Below are positions 1 through 8,216 of a stretch of 64,000 bases of DNA, in pieces. Source of the DNA: Bradyrhizobium elkanii USDA 76 (GTDB taxonomy: Bacteria; Pseudomonadota; Alphaproteobacteria; Rhizobiales; Xanthobacteraceae); the NCBI RefSeq assembly GCF_023278185.1, contig NZ_CP066356.1, forward strand, positions 7,928,001 to 7,992,000. Reading direction: 5' to 3'. The position numbers and the translations under genes were made by a program. The notes under the pieces are model-generated. The model saw nothing but the letters and a program-made list of their open reading frames with translations. It was not told the DNA's origin and searched no databases. Position 1 is the stretch's first letter. Each line of letters opens with the position of its first letter.

Positions 1-584
1 GCACCGACATCCTGATGAACAATGCCGGCATCCAGCCCGGCAGCGCGATGTTCGGGCCCGCGGACAATTGGCAGCGCATTCTCGGCGTTAATTTGTGGGG
101 CGTGATCAACGGCACGCAGGCGTTCGCGCCTGGCATGATCAAGCGCGGCCGGCCGGGGCTGATCATCAACACCGGCTCCAAGCAGGGCATCACCACGCCG
201 CCGGGTGATCCCGCCTACAACGTCTCGAAGGCCGGCGTGAAGGCATTCACCGAGGCGCTGCAGCACGAGCTGCGCAACACCGACGGCTGCAAGATCACGG
301 CGCATCTCTTGATCCCGGGCTTTGTCTTTACCGGGCTGACCGCGCGCGGCCGCACCGAGAAGCCGGCCGGCGCCTGGACGGCGGAGCAGACCGTCGACTT
401 CATGATCGAACGCCTCGATGCCGGCGACTTCTACATCCTCTGCCCCGACAACGACGTGCCGCGCGCGCTCGACGAACGCCGCATCCTGTGGGCCGCCGGC
501 GACATCGTCGAGAACCGCCCGCCGCTGTCGCGCTGGCATCCGGATTACGGCGACGCGTTCGCCGCGTTCGTGAAGAGGAAGTAA
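1..584 (+). CDS. SDR family NAD(P)-dependent oxidoreductase (5' partial)
   Basis: The reading frame is open from base 3, so the gene starts upstream of the window; about 193 C-terminal residues are visible. The first residues carry the NNAG motif of short-chain dehydrogenases, followed by the catalytic serine in NTGSKQG and the Tyr-x-x-x-Lys pair in AYNVSKAG. The family uses NAD(P)H to oxidise or reduce alcohols and ketones in the cytoplasm. The Rossmann glycine motif lies outside the window. Substrate cannot be inferred: the next gene is on the other strand and nothing else here looks co-transcribed. Confidence 0.9.
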   Translation, partial: TDILMNNAGIQPGSAMFGPADNWQRILGVNLWGVINGTQAFAPGMIKRGRPGLIINTGSKQGITTPPGDPAYNVSKAGVKAFTEALQHELRNTDGCKITAHLLIPGFVFTGLTARGRTEKPAGAWTAEQTVDFMIERLDAGDFYILCPDNDVPRALDERRILWAAGDIVENRPPLSRWHPDYGDAFAAFVKRK

Positions 585-621
585 GACTACGTAGGATGGG
601 CTAACCCTTTCCCCATTCGTG

Positions 622-729
622 CTGTCATCGCCCGGCTTGACCGGGCGATCCAGTATTCCAGAGACTTCAATGCTTGAACCGAGGGGCCGCGGCGTACTGG
701 ATGCCCCGCGTGAAGCGGGGCATGACAGC
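622..729. repeat. Palindromic intergenic repeat (REP-like)
   Basis: Outer arms CTGTCAT and ATGACAG enclose two inner hairpins built on CGCCCGG..CCGGGCG and GCCCCGC..GCGGGGC. The same TGTCAT/ATGACA architecture recurs at 15805, 18900 and 32585. It is typical of dispersed intergenic repeats in Bradyrhizobium. Confidence 0.75.
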
Positions 730-748
730 GGAATATATGGCGGACAGT

Positions 749-840
749 GCGTAGGATGGGTTGGCGCAGCGAAACCCACCCACTCTGCTCACAACCGAGA
801 GAATTGTCGGTTACGCCTTCGGCTAATCCACCCTACGCAT
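749..840. repeat. GTAGGATGGGTT-type inverted repeat
   Basis: TGCGTAGGATGGGTT at the left pairs with AATCCACCCTACGCA at the right. A shorter copy of the left arm (GTAGGATGGG) sits at 591-600, just after the SDR gene. This is a second intergenic repeat family next to the one at 622. Confidence 0.75.
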
Positions 841-846
841 CCCTCG

Positions 847-1227
847 CTAATTCGCGCGCATCTGCACCCTTGTCACCGGCTGCGCCACCAGCGCCTCGCC
901 GAGCTCGCTCTGCTGGGCGCGCGGGATCGAGAAGCAGACGCTGAAGCCGTCCGACGTCTTGAGCGTCATCATGCCCTGGGCCGGATCGGTCGACTGCTCG
1001 ATCACCCAGGAATCCAGCGGATAGGCGTAGCGCAAGGTCTGGTCGCCGAAGCGGGTCTGCAGCGCCTTGCTGATCAGCCCGGGCAAGGTCATGACCAGCG
1101 CGCCGACCTGGTTGATCGACAGACGGATGGTTGCGGGCTCGCCCTTGCCGTCCACGAAGCCCAGCGAAATGGCGCAGCCGTCGGACGCGACTTCGCAGGT
1201 GGTGAGCTCCTGGGTTTCGATCTGCAT
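847..1227 (-). CDS. Conserved hypothetical protein, 126 aa
   Basis: A soluble protein of 126 residues with no signal peptide, membrane segment or motif I recognise. It begins MQIETQELTTCEVASDG. That ATG (1227) is preceded by GGAG at about 8 bases, better than the upstream ATG at 1245, which would add six residues. The sequence alternates short strands and reads like a small beta-rich protein. It stands alone, with a repeat immediately downstream. Frame bias and a clean stop support coding; function unknown. Confidence 0.6.
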   Translation of the reverse strand: MQIETQELTTCEVASDGCAISLGFVDGKGEPATIRLSINQVGALVMTLPGLISKALQTRFGDQTLRYAYPLDSWVIEQSTDPAQGMMTLKTSDGFSVCFSIPRAQQSELGEALVAQPVTRVQMRAN

Positions 1228-1420
1228 GCCGGCACTCCGGATCATCGTTATATTCCATTCAATATATCGCGAAGACGACCAGCGTCCAGCCCTTAAAAAG
1301 TATAGCCGCGGCGGTGACCGGCAGAGGCGCGCGCGGCATTAGAATCTATTGAAGCCCGCGGTGCCCCGATTGACGCCGGGCGGGCAACCGCGAAATAAAT
1401 CAGCACGAAGCTCAGGCTGA

Positions 1421-1816
1421 TTTTTCTTCACGATTTCCAGGGAATTCATTCGGTTCGGCAGTGCCGCGCGCGCCGGCTGCAAGCTCGATCTGTCGCGGCT
1501 GCAGGCCGCCGGTATCCGCGTCGCCGATGCGCTGGCTGAAGGCGCCGATCTCGTGGTCATCAACCGCTTCGGCAAGCGGGAGCGCGACGGCAAGGGCCTC
1601 GGCTTTGTGATCGAGCGCGCGCTCGGCGCCGACATCCCCATCGTGATCGCGGTGTCGCGCGCGAACTTTGCGGACTGGATCAAGTTCGCCGGCGGGATGA
1701 GCGTGAAGCTCGCCTGCGACCGCCACGCGCTCGATGCCTGGTGGCACAACGTCTCGCTGCGGGCCGCGGCCCGGACCGCGCCGGATCACACCACGGTCCG
1801 CGAAGCATTCAAGTAG
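1421..1816 (+). pseudogene. DUF2478 protein remnant, 5' truncated
   Basis: The frame after a TGA at 1418 encodes about 131 residues that look like the C-terminal two thirds of a DUF2478 protein: GCKLD, then ADLVVINRFGKRE, then a DIPIVIAV strand. The family normally runs about 170-180 residues and begins with a nucleotide-binding-like segment, which is missing. No ATG exists before the conserved part; the only in-frame start is a GTG at 1553 inside the core. I infer a decayed gene. A sequencing frameshift is the alternative. Confidence 0.55.
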
Positions 1817-1855
1817 AGGCGCTTGGTCAGGTGGGTGGATTGCGCCCAGCCAATC

Positions 1856-1963
1856 CGTCATCCTGAGGAGCGCGCATCGCGCGCGTCTCGAAGGATCGAC
1901 GGCCACCGGCCGGGCCGTACATCCTTCGAGACGCGGCCAAAAGGCCGCTCCTCAGGGTGACGG
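1856..1963. repeat. Palindromic intergenic repeat, CTGAGGAGC type
   Basis: CGTCATCCTGAGGAGC pairs with GCTCCTCAGGGTGACG, with nested CGAAGGAT/ATCCTTCG arms. It accounts for much of the gene-free stretch 1817-2165. Confidence 0.75.
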
Positions 1964-1995
1964 TATGAGAATTGTAGCGAGCGCCCTCAGTACGC

Positions 1996-2117
1996 CGTCG
2001 TCCTGGCGAAAGCCAGGACCCATAACCACCGAATTCGATTGCGCGTGCGATAGTGGCCCCAGCGTCGCACAACAACAAGCGGTTGGGGCAATGGGTCCTG
2101 GCTTTCGCCAGGACGAC
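1996..2117. repeat. Palindromic intergenic repeat, CGTCCTGGCGAAAGCCAGG type
   Basis: CGTCGTCCTGGCGAAAGCC and GGCTTTCGCCAGGACGACG form the outer arms, each also containing an inner GGCGAAAGCC-like hairpin. It fills the rest of the gap before the zinc-ribbon gene. Confidence 0.75.
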
Positions 2118-2165
2118 GCTGAATACATTCACATTCTCTCTCAGGAGACGGGAGAGCGGCCCCGC

Positions 2166-2372
2166 TCACAGCGTCTCCTGCTTGTGGTCGCAGTTCTTGC
2201 AGGTGAACTTGACGCGGGACTGGCCCTTTTCCACCTGCACCCGGTTCGGCGCACCGCATTTGCCGCAAACGGCCTCGATCCGGGTCATGCCCTGCTTGAT
2301 GACGAGGTTCCGCTTTTCCATGGTCTCGCGGATGAGGCGTTCGGCCTCCTCGCGCAGCGATTGCTTCGACAT
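2166..2372 (-). CDS. Small zinc-ribbon protein, 68 aa
   Basis: A 68-residue protein with an N-terminal basic helix and a C-terminal four-cysteine ribbon: CGKCGAPN, then CKNCDHK (two CxxC knuckles about 19 residues apart). That pattern is expected to bind one Zn and is common in small nucleic-acid or protein-binding ribbons. The start at MSKQSLREE (2372) is chosen because GGTGGAG lies directly upstream; an ATG one codon earlier and another at 2408 are possible. No operon partner: the gene ends next to a repeat. The role is unknown. Confidence 0.65.
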   Translation of the reverse strand: MSKQSLREEAERLIRETMEKRNLVIKQGMTRIEAVCGKCGAPNRVQVEKGQSRVKFTCKNCDHKQETL

Positions 2373-2454
2373 CATCTCCACCGGTCGTTGGTTAGCGGGC
2401 GGCGTCATAGCACGACCGCGTGAAGTTTTGACAGCGGGGATTGCAGCTTAATTT

Positions 2455-3450
2455 TCAGACAATGAGCCGGTCAACCGGCAACCGGAAATGCCGCGGTTTC
2501 AACGGTTTTGATGGCCGGCCGATGCGGAACACGTTGACGAGGCGCAGATCGGCGCCAATGTTGCCGAGCTTTCGCAGCCGGTCGTTGAAATCAGGATGAT
2601 CGGCCAGCGCCGAAATCGGGCACGCCGCGAAACCGGCGCGATCGATCTCCAGCCAGGCGCGGTAGAAATGCCGTCCGGTCGTGAGTGGATCCTCACCGAC
2701 GGGACGGCAAAACAGCACGATCGCCGACGCCGACGCGGTCTTGGCGCCATCGGCGAACAACGACGCGGCGAGGCCGAGACGATCGAGCGGCTTGAACAGG
2801 GTGCCGAGCACGTAGCGCGCGGCGGCGGCCTCGAGCGCATTCATGACGAGCGCATCGCGGTTGAGCCCGTCCAGCAGATAATGCGGATGGCCGGGCGACA
2901 GCCGCATCCATGCGAGCAGCTCGGCCCGGTAGTCGTCGCCGCGAACAAAAGAGAATTCGGCGCAGTCGACCCAGCCGGCGATATCGGCAATCGCCCGGCG
3001 ATCGGCAATGCAGGTCACATCGTCGCGCGCGGCAGCCAGCTGCGCCAGCGCCGCCGCATCGTCAGCCGACACCGCGAACTTGCCGCGCCACGACATGCGG
3101 CGTGCCACGAGGTCCGCCAGCGGATCGGGCTCAGCTCCTTGCCTGATCGCAAAAGAGCAGAGTACGGAAAACTGCGGCGACAGCGGCTGCTCGATCGTGG
3201 TCATGCCCGTGATTGCGAGGCCACGGCGGTTGAGCGCGAGGCTCATGCCCTCCAGCGCCGCGCCGTGCGACACCCGAACGTCGTGCCCCGCGGGGTCGGC
3301 GATCGGCGCGCGGACGCCGGTCGCGTCGACCAGCGCCAGCCGCCCATCGCCGAGCAGGCGCCAGCGGGTCGGCTGGATGTTGTGGACGCTCGGCGCCAGC
3401 CGCGCCTCCGCGACCAGCTCGCGCAGCAAATCCGGCGTCAGCTCGCTCAT
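2455..3450 (-). CDS. Acg/nitroreductase-like flavoprotein, 331 aa
   Basis: Last gene of the five-gene operon. The N-terminus contains APSVHNIQPTRW, the FMN-binding signature of the Acg branch of nitroreductases, followed by DPAGHDVRVSHGAALEGM, typical of that branch. Length (331) matches the Acg-type proteins rather than classical 200-residue nitroreductases. The start is the ATG overlapping the previous gene's TGA by four bases (ATGA), so translation is coupled. The longer open frame reaching 3837 is an artefact of this frame running into the preceding gene. A nitroreductase-like domain fused to a ThiF domain is known in the mycobacterial MoeY/Rv1355c type; here the two are separate neighbours, which supports joint action. 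Substrate unknown. Confidence 0.75.
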   Translation of the reverse strand: MSELTPDLLRELVAEARLAPSVHNIQPTRWRLLGDGRLALVDATGVRAPIADPAGHDVRVSHGAALEGMSLALNRRGLAITGMTTIEQPLSPQFSVLCSFAIRQGAEPDPLADLVARRMSWRGKFAVSADDAAALAQLAAARDDVTCIADRRAIADIAGWVDCAEFSFVRGDDYRAELLAWMRLSPGHPHYLLDGLNRDALVMNALEAAAARYVLGTLFKPLDRLGLAASLFADGAKTASASAIVLFCRPVGEDPLTTGRHFYRAWLEIDRAGFAACPISALADHPDFNDRLRKLGNIGADLRLVNVFRIGRPSKPLKPRHFRLPVDRLIV

Positions 3451-4568
3451 GCCGCGGCCAGCCGCTTGCCGAACAGATGCAGCCGGTGCAGCGGCGTTGC
3501 GCCGGCCTTCTCGACCTGGCGCAGGGAGGGACCGTTGATATCGGCGATCCAGGTGCCGCCCAGCGTGCGGTAGCCGGCCTCCTGCAACGCCAGCGCGGTG
3601 CGGTAGAGCATCGCGCCGTTGAGGCCGCGATTGTGCAGGTCGCGGCAGACCGACTGATAGATCAGCACGGCGCGCCTGTTCATGATGCGGTGCTGCACGA
3701 ATTTGAACGGCGCTGTCAGCCCGACCCGGCCGCCGATCGCCTTGATCAGCGGATTGAGGTCGGGGATCGCGATGATCGCGCCGGCGGGCCGGCCGCGGTG
3801 ATAGACCACGGTCGAAATCCGCTTGTCGATGATCCACATCATGTCGCCGGCCTGGAACAGATATTCGGCGGCGGTCGGCGGCACGAACATCGGATTGTCG
3901 GCAAAGCCGTCATTGAGGATCAGCCGCGCGTCCTCCAGCCGCACCTTGAAGGCGGAGCGCTTGATCGGCTGCCAGACGAAATCCGGGTCAGTGAGCACCG
4001 CGCGCTGCTTGTCGCCGAGCAATTGCTCCGGCTTGCCGCCGTCGAGCGCGATCTCGAATGTCGTCATCGGGAAGGTCGCGGCATAGCCGGCGCGTTCGAG
4101 ATGCTTTGCGATGTGCGGCGGCGACCACATCATGTCGGTGAACGGCGCATGGTCGAACCCGTCGGTCATCACGCCGATCTGCTGCATCGCCGTCAGATTG
4201 AAATTGCCGGCGACGCGGCTCATGCCCCGCGCCGACAGCCATTGCTCGGCGGCGCGCAGCAGCGCATCGGCCACCTCGACGTCGTCGATGCAATCGAAGA
4301 AGCCGAATGCACCATGGCGGGTGCCGTGCTTGCGGTTGGACGCGTCGTGGATCGAGGCGGCGATGCGGCCGACCGGCCGCCCATCGCGATGCGCTGAAAA
4401 TAGCGCATAGCGGCCGTGGCCTTCGGTGACGAACGGGTTCTTCGCCGGATCGAACATCCGGTCGAAATCGCTCCACAGCGGCGGCACGTAGAGGCTGTCG
4501 GACCCATAGGCATTGAGCGCGGCGTCGAAGGCCGCCCTGCGGTCGCCTTCGCGGATCTCTGATGTCAT
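3447..4568 (-). CDS. GNAT-fold protein, YghO-like, 373 aa
   Basis: Resembles the YghO-like GNAT proteins of about 370 residues: near the N-terminus DPAKNPFVTEGHGRYALF, then GRPVGRIAASIHDASNR, then GAFGFFDCIDDVEVADALL and GNFNLTAMQQIGVMTDGFD. These are the family's conserved landmarks; its reaction is not established to my knowledge. The C-terminal half repeats a GNAT-like fold and ends with GTWIADINGPSLRQVEKAGATPLH. Start overlaps the stop of the membrane-protein gene by four bases and its own stop overlaps the next start by four. Probably transfers an acyl group to a small molecule made by the neighbouring E1-like enzyme; this is inference. Confidence 0.7.
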   Translation of the reverse strand: MTSEIREGDRRAAFDAALNAYGSDSLYVPPLWSDFDRMFDPAKNPFVTEGHGRYALFSAHRDGRPVGRIAASIHDASNRKHGTRHGAFGFFDCIDDVEVADALLRAAEQWLSARGMSRVAGNFNLTAMQQIGVMTDGFDHAPFTDMMWSPPHIAKHLERAGYAATFPMTTFEIALDGGKPEQLLGDKQRAVLTDPDFVWQPIKRSAFKVRLEDARLILNDGFADNPMFVPPTAAEYLFQAGDMMWIIDKRISTVVYHRGRPAGAIIAIPDLNPLIKAIGGRVGLTAPFKFVQHRIMNRRAVLIYQSVCRDLHNRGLNGAMLYRTALALQEAGYRTLGGTWIADINGPSLRQVEKAGATPLHRLHLFGKRLAAA

Positions 4569-5764
4569 TTGGCCTCCGGGGTCAACGCCAAGAGCCGGCG
4601 TACCAGCGCCAGCGCGGTTTCAGTGGCGGGATCGGCCGCGGTGACGGGCACCGCGAGCACGATCAGGTCGAGCGGATCATGTCCGAGCACGATGACATGG
4701 GAGGCGTTGTTGGCCGAGATCAGCGAGACCATGCGCTCGGCCGCGGGATCGGTCGGCGCCAGTCCCCATGGCGCATCGGACCGCCGCAGCACGCGCCGCG
4801 TCGACAGGAAGTCGTGCAGCAGCGGCGGATCATAGAGCGCGAGCTCGTTCTCGCGGAAGCGCCGCGCGCTTTCGAAGATCGGATGCCGCGCCAGCTCGGC
4901 GATCAACTGCTCGCGGGTCTGCGCCGGCGATGCCGCGACCGAATTGAGTACGCCCGGCTCCTGCGATTCGAACAGCGCCCGCAGCGCGTCCGTCATCAAT
5001 CCGATGGTCAGCACGCCGGCGATCGCAACCGCGACGAAACGGACCATCTGGGCGGCGTCGACGTCGGGCGCCATGAAGGCGGCGGCGAGGCCGAGCAGGC
5101 CCGACGAGATCAACCGCAGCGCCATCATCGCAAGGCCGTGCCGGCGGGTCTCGGCGCCGCCGCCGGCGATCAGCATCACGGTCACGGTGAGCAGCGCGCC
5201 CAGCGCGCCGAGCCGCACAGGGATATCGGGAAACAGCGTGCGGAAATCGGTCAGGATGAACGGGATCACGACCAGCGCGCCGACCGCCATGCGGCCGATG
5301 CTGCGGTTTTCCGCAGCCATCAGCGCGGCGCGATCCCGCGTCGCCAGCAGCAACGCGCAAGTGGCGAAGCCCAGGAGCTGGAACAGCGCCAGCGCGATCG
5401 CGTAAGGCATCGCCAGCCGTTGCAGCCCGAACAGGCCGCCGAGGCCGAGCAGGATGGCGCCCGCGAGCGCCGCCATCTTGACCGCGCGCGGCGCGTGGCG
5501 CCGCAAAATGCCTTCGGTGACGATCAGGGCGCCGAGCGGGACCAGCGAGGCCGGGATCACCGAGAGGCGGTCGAGCAGGCGGCTTCCGGTCCACCAGGCA
5601 AGACCGCGGTCGAGGAACAGGATCGCGATCACGCCGAGCGCGAGCAGCAGGCGGCGCGTCAACGGGCTCCTCGGATCGCGCCGGTAGAACGTCATCATCG
5701 CTACGGCGAGCCCGATGGCGCCGCACAGATTGACGATGGAATCGGCGATCACCCCGGAGGTCAT
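4565..5764 (-). CDS. Polytopic membrane protein of the ThiF operon, 399 aa
   Basis: The first 250 residues contain about nine hydrophobic helices (for example IAILFLDR, LVPLGALIVTEGIL, AALAGAILLGLGGLFGL, FVAVAIAGVLTIGLM). They are followed by a soluble C-terminal region of about 150 residues with no motif I recognise. Topology resembles multi-helix sensor N-termini, but no kinase or cyclase domain follows. The start MTSGVIAD is the ATG at 5764 overlapping the ThiF stop by four bases; the longer open frame to 5884 would run into that gene. It may anchor the pathway at the inner membrane or move its substrate or product. Confidence 0.6.
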   Translation of the reverse strand: MTSGVIADSIVNLCGAIGLAVAMMTFYRRDPRSPLTRRLLLALGVIAILFLDRGLAWWTGSRLLDRLSVIPASLVPLGALIVTEGILRRHAPRAVKMAALAGAILLGLGGLFGLQRLAMPYAIALALFQLLGFATCALLLATRDRAALMAAENRSIGRMAVGALVVIPFILTDFRTLFPDIPVRLGALGALLTVTVMLIAGGGAETRRHGLAMMALRLISSGLLGLAAAFMAPDVDAAQMVRFVAVAIAGVLTIGLMTDALRALFESQEPGVLNSVAASPAQTREQLIAELARHPIFESARRFRENELALYDPPLLHDFLSTRRVLRRSDAPWGLAPTDPAAERMVSLISANNASHVIVLGHDPLDLIVLAVPVTAADPATETALALVRRLLALTPEAK

Positions 5765-6636
5765 TTGCCGCCCGTCAGTTCGTCGATCGCCCGCCGCACC
5801 AGCGGACGCATCAGGGCGGCGACGAGCGCATTGCGCGGCTTCTCGATCGCGGGCCGATGCGGGTTGAGAAACCAGCCGCGGCAATCGGTGCCGGAGGTGC
5901 GGCCGAGGATCAGCGCGACCGCCTCATAGGCCATCAGCATGCCGGTCGAGATCACCATCGGCGCAAACGACATCCGGCTGCGGCGGCCGGCGGCGACTTC
6001 GCCGGCGATGGCGAGGTCGACATAGTTGCGCGACGAGGAGTGCAGCATCACGTGCTCGATCTCGGCGCGCATCGCGGCGCGGCGGTCGTCCTCGGTGATA
6101 TCGGTCCAGGCCTTGCCGAGCGTGGGAAAGCCGAGGCGCTGCTCGGGCCGCGGATCGTGCGGGCGCACCACGATCACCGAGGGCAGCGGCGACATGTAGG
6201 CGTCGATCACGGTTGCATCGGCGCGCTTCGCGGTCCGGTACAGATGAACGCCGGCGGCGATATCGTCCATGCCGTTGACGATGACCGGGCACTGCGCGGC
6301 GATCCCGGCCAGCGCGCTGGTCCAGTTCTCGCCAAGCACCTCGATCTCGATGGTCGGATTGATGCGCCTTGCGGCTTCGGCGGCAACCGCCGCCTTCTCG
6401 CGCCCGACCTCGTCGGCGAAGGCGAACACCTGGCGGTTGAGGTTGGAAACCTCGAAGCGGTCGATGTCGGCGATCACGAATTTGCCGACGCCGGCGCGCG
6501 CCAGCGCCATGAAGGCCGCGCCGCCCATGCCGCCGACGCCGCAGACGAACACCCGCGCCTGACGCAGCAGCTGCTGCTCGTGCTCGTCGATGAAGCCGAT
6601 ATTGCGGCCGGTGAAGGAGTAGTAGTCGAAATTCAT
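5761..6636 (-). CDS. ThiF/E1-like adenylyltransferase, 291 aa
   Basis: Single E1-like domain. The nucleotide-binding loop is VFVCGVGGMGGAAF (residues about 29-42) and the family signature follows as DIDRFEVSNLNRQVF, with the acidic and Arg residues that contact ATP and Mg. E1-like enzymes adenylate a carboxylate: ThiS or MoaD C-termini in ThiF/MoeB, small molecules or peptides in secondary pathways. The two CxxC zinc pairs of MoeB/ThiF are absent (only three Cys in the protein) and no ubiquitin-like or sulfurtransferase gene is near, so a classical sulfur-relay role is unlikely. Length is near that of stand-alone ThiF. Overlaps both neighbours by four bases. Confidence 0.8.
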   Translation of the reverse strand: MNFDYYSFTGRNIGFIDEHEQQLLRQARVFVCGVGGMGGAAFMALARAGVGKFVIADIDRFEVSNLNRQVFAFADEVGREKAAVAAEAARRINPTIEIEVLGENWTSALAGIAAQCPVIVNGMDDIAAGVHLYRTAKRADATVIDAYMSPLPSVIVVRPHDPRPEQRLGFPTLGKAWTDITEDDRRAAMRAEIEHVMLHSSSRNYVDLAIAGEVAAGRRSRMSFAPMVISTGMLMAYEAVALILGRTSGTDCRGWFLNPHRPAIEKPRNALVAALMRPLVRRAIDELTGGK

Positions 6637-7700
6637 CGCGCGGCCCCGCTATCCTGCTTGCGCGGACGCAGCGTGCCGAAGGCGCGGCTGTCGTCCATCC
6701 AGTAGACCACCGGCAGCACCAGCCGCTGCAGCGCCAGCATCGCGGATGCCGCGAGCAGCGACGGCAGCGAGCCCGAGGGCACCTCGCTCATAATGTAACG
6801 GCGCGCGCCGGCAAGATCGATGCGGCCGATCTGCAGCACGTCGTCGCCGCGCGTGTAGTCCAGCTCGCGCGCGCAAAACTCGTTGTAGACGGCATTGCGG
6901 TGCTTCGGTGCGATCTCGAAGGTCTTCTTCAGCGCGTCCGAGCCGCCGGTATAGGCGTTGGTGATGACCGAGCGCGCCTCGTCGAACCCGGCCTCCTCGC
7001 CGACACCGAACACCGCGCGATGCCTTGCCATGATGCCGCGCGCCAACTGGAGATGCGCAAAGCTCTGTCGCGCGCCCGGCAGCGGCGAAGGGAACACGTC
7101 CGAGAAGGTGTCGCTGACCATGCCGACCACCGCCGGCACCTGGGTGACGTTGGAGATCCATTTCGGCCGCAGCCCGTCGCGGGCGAACAGCACCAGCGCG
7201 GTCAGGCCGTAGAGCACCCAGGACAGCCCCTGCCCGCGCACATCGGGATCGACCATGACGAGGCCGAGATGGGTGACCTCGGCCGGCTCGCCGTCGAGCG
7301 GCACGTCCATCACCGACAGCGCGTTGAAGGCGATCGGCCGCCCGGTGTCTTCCTCCGAGATCAGCGTGACGACGGCGCGCGACAACCGCTCAGGTTCACC
7401 GGAGAAGATGCCATAGGTCAGGCTCTCCTCGGGCAGCGTCTTGGCGGCGACGATGCGCAGCTGCTCGACCAGTGCGTCGAGCTCGTCCCTCGGCAGCGAC
7501 AGGCCCGGCGATTCGACGATGCGGGTGCGCTGGCCGGCCTGGGTGCGCAAGCTGAGATCGATGGTCGGCTGCGACAGCGCCTTCAGCCAGAAGCCGCCAT
7601 GGCTGCGCAGGCCGTCAAAGGCGGCGCGCGCCTTGCCGAGGTGCTTGCCAAGGTTCTTGCTGCCGCGCGAAGCCGGCGTGGGATTTTCCGTGGACGCCAT
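6633..7700 (-). CDS. GNAT-like N-acyltransferase (FeeM-like), first gene of ThiF operon, 355 aa
   Basis: Central acetyl-CoA-type P-loop: LGLVMVDPDVRGQGLSWVLYGL (key residues R/QG-x-G/S around residue 160), the hallmark of GNAT motif A. It sits in a long protein whose flanks do not match short acetyltransferases and recall N-acyl amino acid synthases. The C-terminus has YNEFCARELDYTRGDD and a hydrophobic stretch near residues 320-340. I choose MASTENPTP at 7700 because GAGGGA precedes it; an upstream in-frame start at 7730 has no good ribosome site. It heads the operon and overlaps the ThiF start by four bases. The role in acylating the product of the E1-like enzyme is inferred. Confidence 0.65.
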   Translation of the reverse strand: MASTENPTPASRGSKNLGKHLGKARAAFDGLRSHGGFWLKALSQPTIDLSLRTQAGQRTRIVESPGLSLPRDELDALVEQLRIVAAKTLPEESLTYGIFSGEPERLSRAVVTLISEEDTGRPIAFNALSVMDVPLDGEPAEVTHLGLVMVDPDVRGQGLSWVLYGLTALVLFARDGLRPKWISNVTQVPAVVGMVSDTFSDVFPSPLPGARQSFAHLQLARGIMARHRAVFGVGEEAGFDEARSVITNAYTGGSDALKKTFEIAPKHRNAVYNEFCARELDYTRGDDVLQIGRIDLAGARRYIMSEVPSGSLPSLLAASAMLALQRLVLPVVYWMDDSRAFGTLRPRKQDSGAAR

Positions 7701-7827
7701 TTCTCTGTCCCTCGGGCGCGATCTCTGCACTCGCCCCTGTTAAGGAGCCATGAGCGCAACCTGACGCTGTTGGCCGCAGGGTAAACAAGGCCTTCCGGAA
7801 ACGAAACAAAGTTGGTCCGGACGACGA

Positions 7828-7856
7828 AAGCGGCGGGTGAAAAGCACCCGCCGCTT
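7828..7856 (-). terminator. Intrinsic terminator-like hairpin after yiaA
   Basis: AAGCGGCGGGTG and CACCCGCCGCTT form a perfect 12-bp stem around a 5-base loop, 29 bp beyond the yiaA-like stop. The minus-strand T-run is short (CTTTCG), so it may be a weak terminator. Confidence 0.6.
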
Positions 7857-7884
7857 GGTCCTGGCTCCGGCTCGGGCGTCCCTC

Positions 7885-8160
7885 TCACGCCGCCTTGGAG
7901 ACCTCCATCAGCAGGCGCTCGGCCTTGGCGTCCTCGATGCGGTTCACGAACTTGCTGCTCTCGTAATTGTCGCGCACCGTCTTGGTCAGCGTGACGCAGG
8001 TCTGGACCAGCATCACGATGCCCATCGTGAGATAGCCCTTCATCCAGAGATCGATCGGCAGGAAGAACACGCCGACGGCGACGAGGAAGGCGGAAGCCGC
8101 GAAGGACGCGTAGGTGAAGGTAACCCAGCTGCCGCTGTGGGGTTGGATGGTCTGGTTCAT
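7885..8160 (-). CDS. yiaA: YiaA/YiaB family inner membrane protein, 91 aa
   Basis: Two hydrophobic helices (FAASAFLVAVGVFFL and GYLTMGIVMLVQTCVTL) separated by the short loop PIDLWMK, then a charged tail with VRDNYESSKFVNRIEDAKAERLL. This is the YiaAB two-helix domain. The protein is expected in the inner membrane; its biochemical role is unknown. It lies 56 bp downstream of the pspA-like gene on the same strand, and the pairing with PspA suggests a membrane-stress function. Likely repressed with pspA by the divergent TetR protein. A strong hairpin follows. Confidence 0.85.
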   Translation of the reverse strand: MNQTIQPHSGSWVTFTYASFAASAFLVAVGVFFLPIDLWMKGYLTMGIVMLVQTCVTLTKTVRDNYESSKFVNRIEDAKAERLLMEVSKAA

Positions 8161-8216
8161 GGTAATCTCCTTGATGTTGCGAAATTTGACGAAGGATCAG
8201 TTTCAGGCTTGAGGTT

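Noticed and set aside
619..1296. 225-codon plus-strand frame
   Set aside because: Crosses two intergenic repeats and is antisense to a better-supported minus-strand gene.
4562..5929. 455-codon plus-strand frame over the membrane-protein gene
   Set aside because: Gln/Arg/His-rich shadow of a gene supported by membrane helices and ATGA overlaps.
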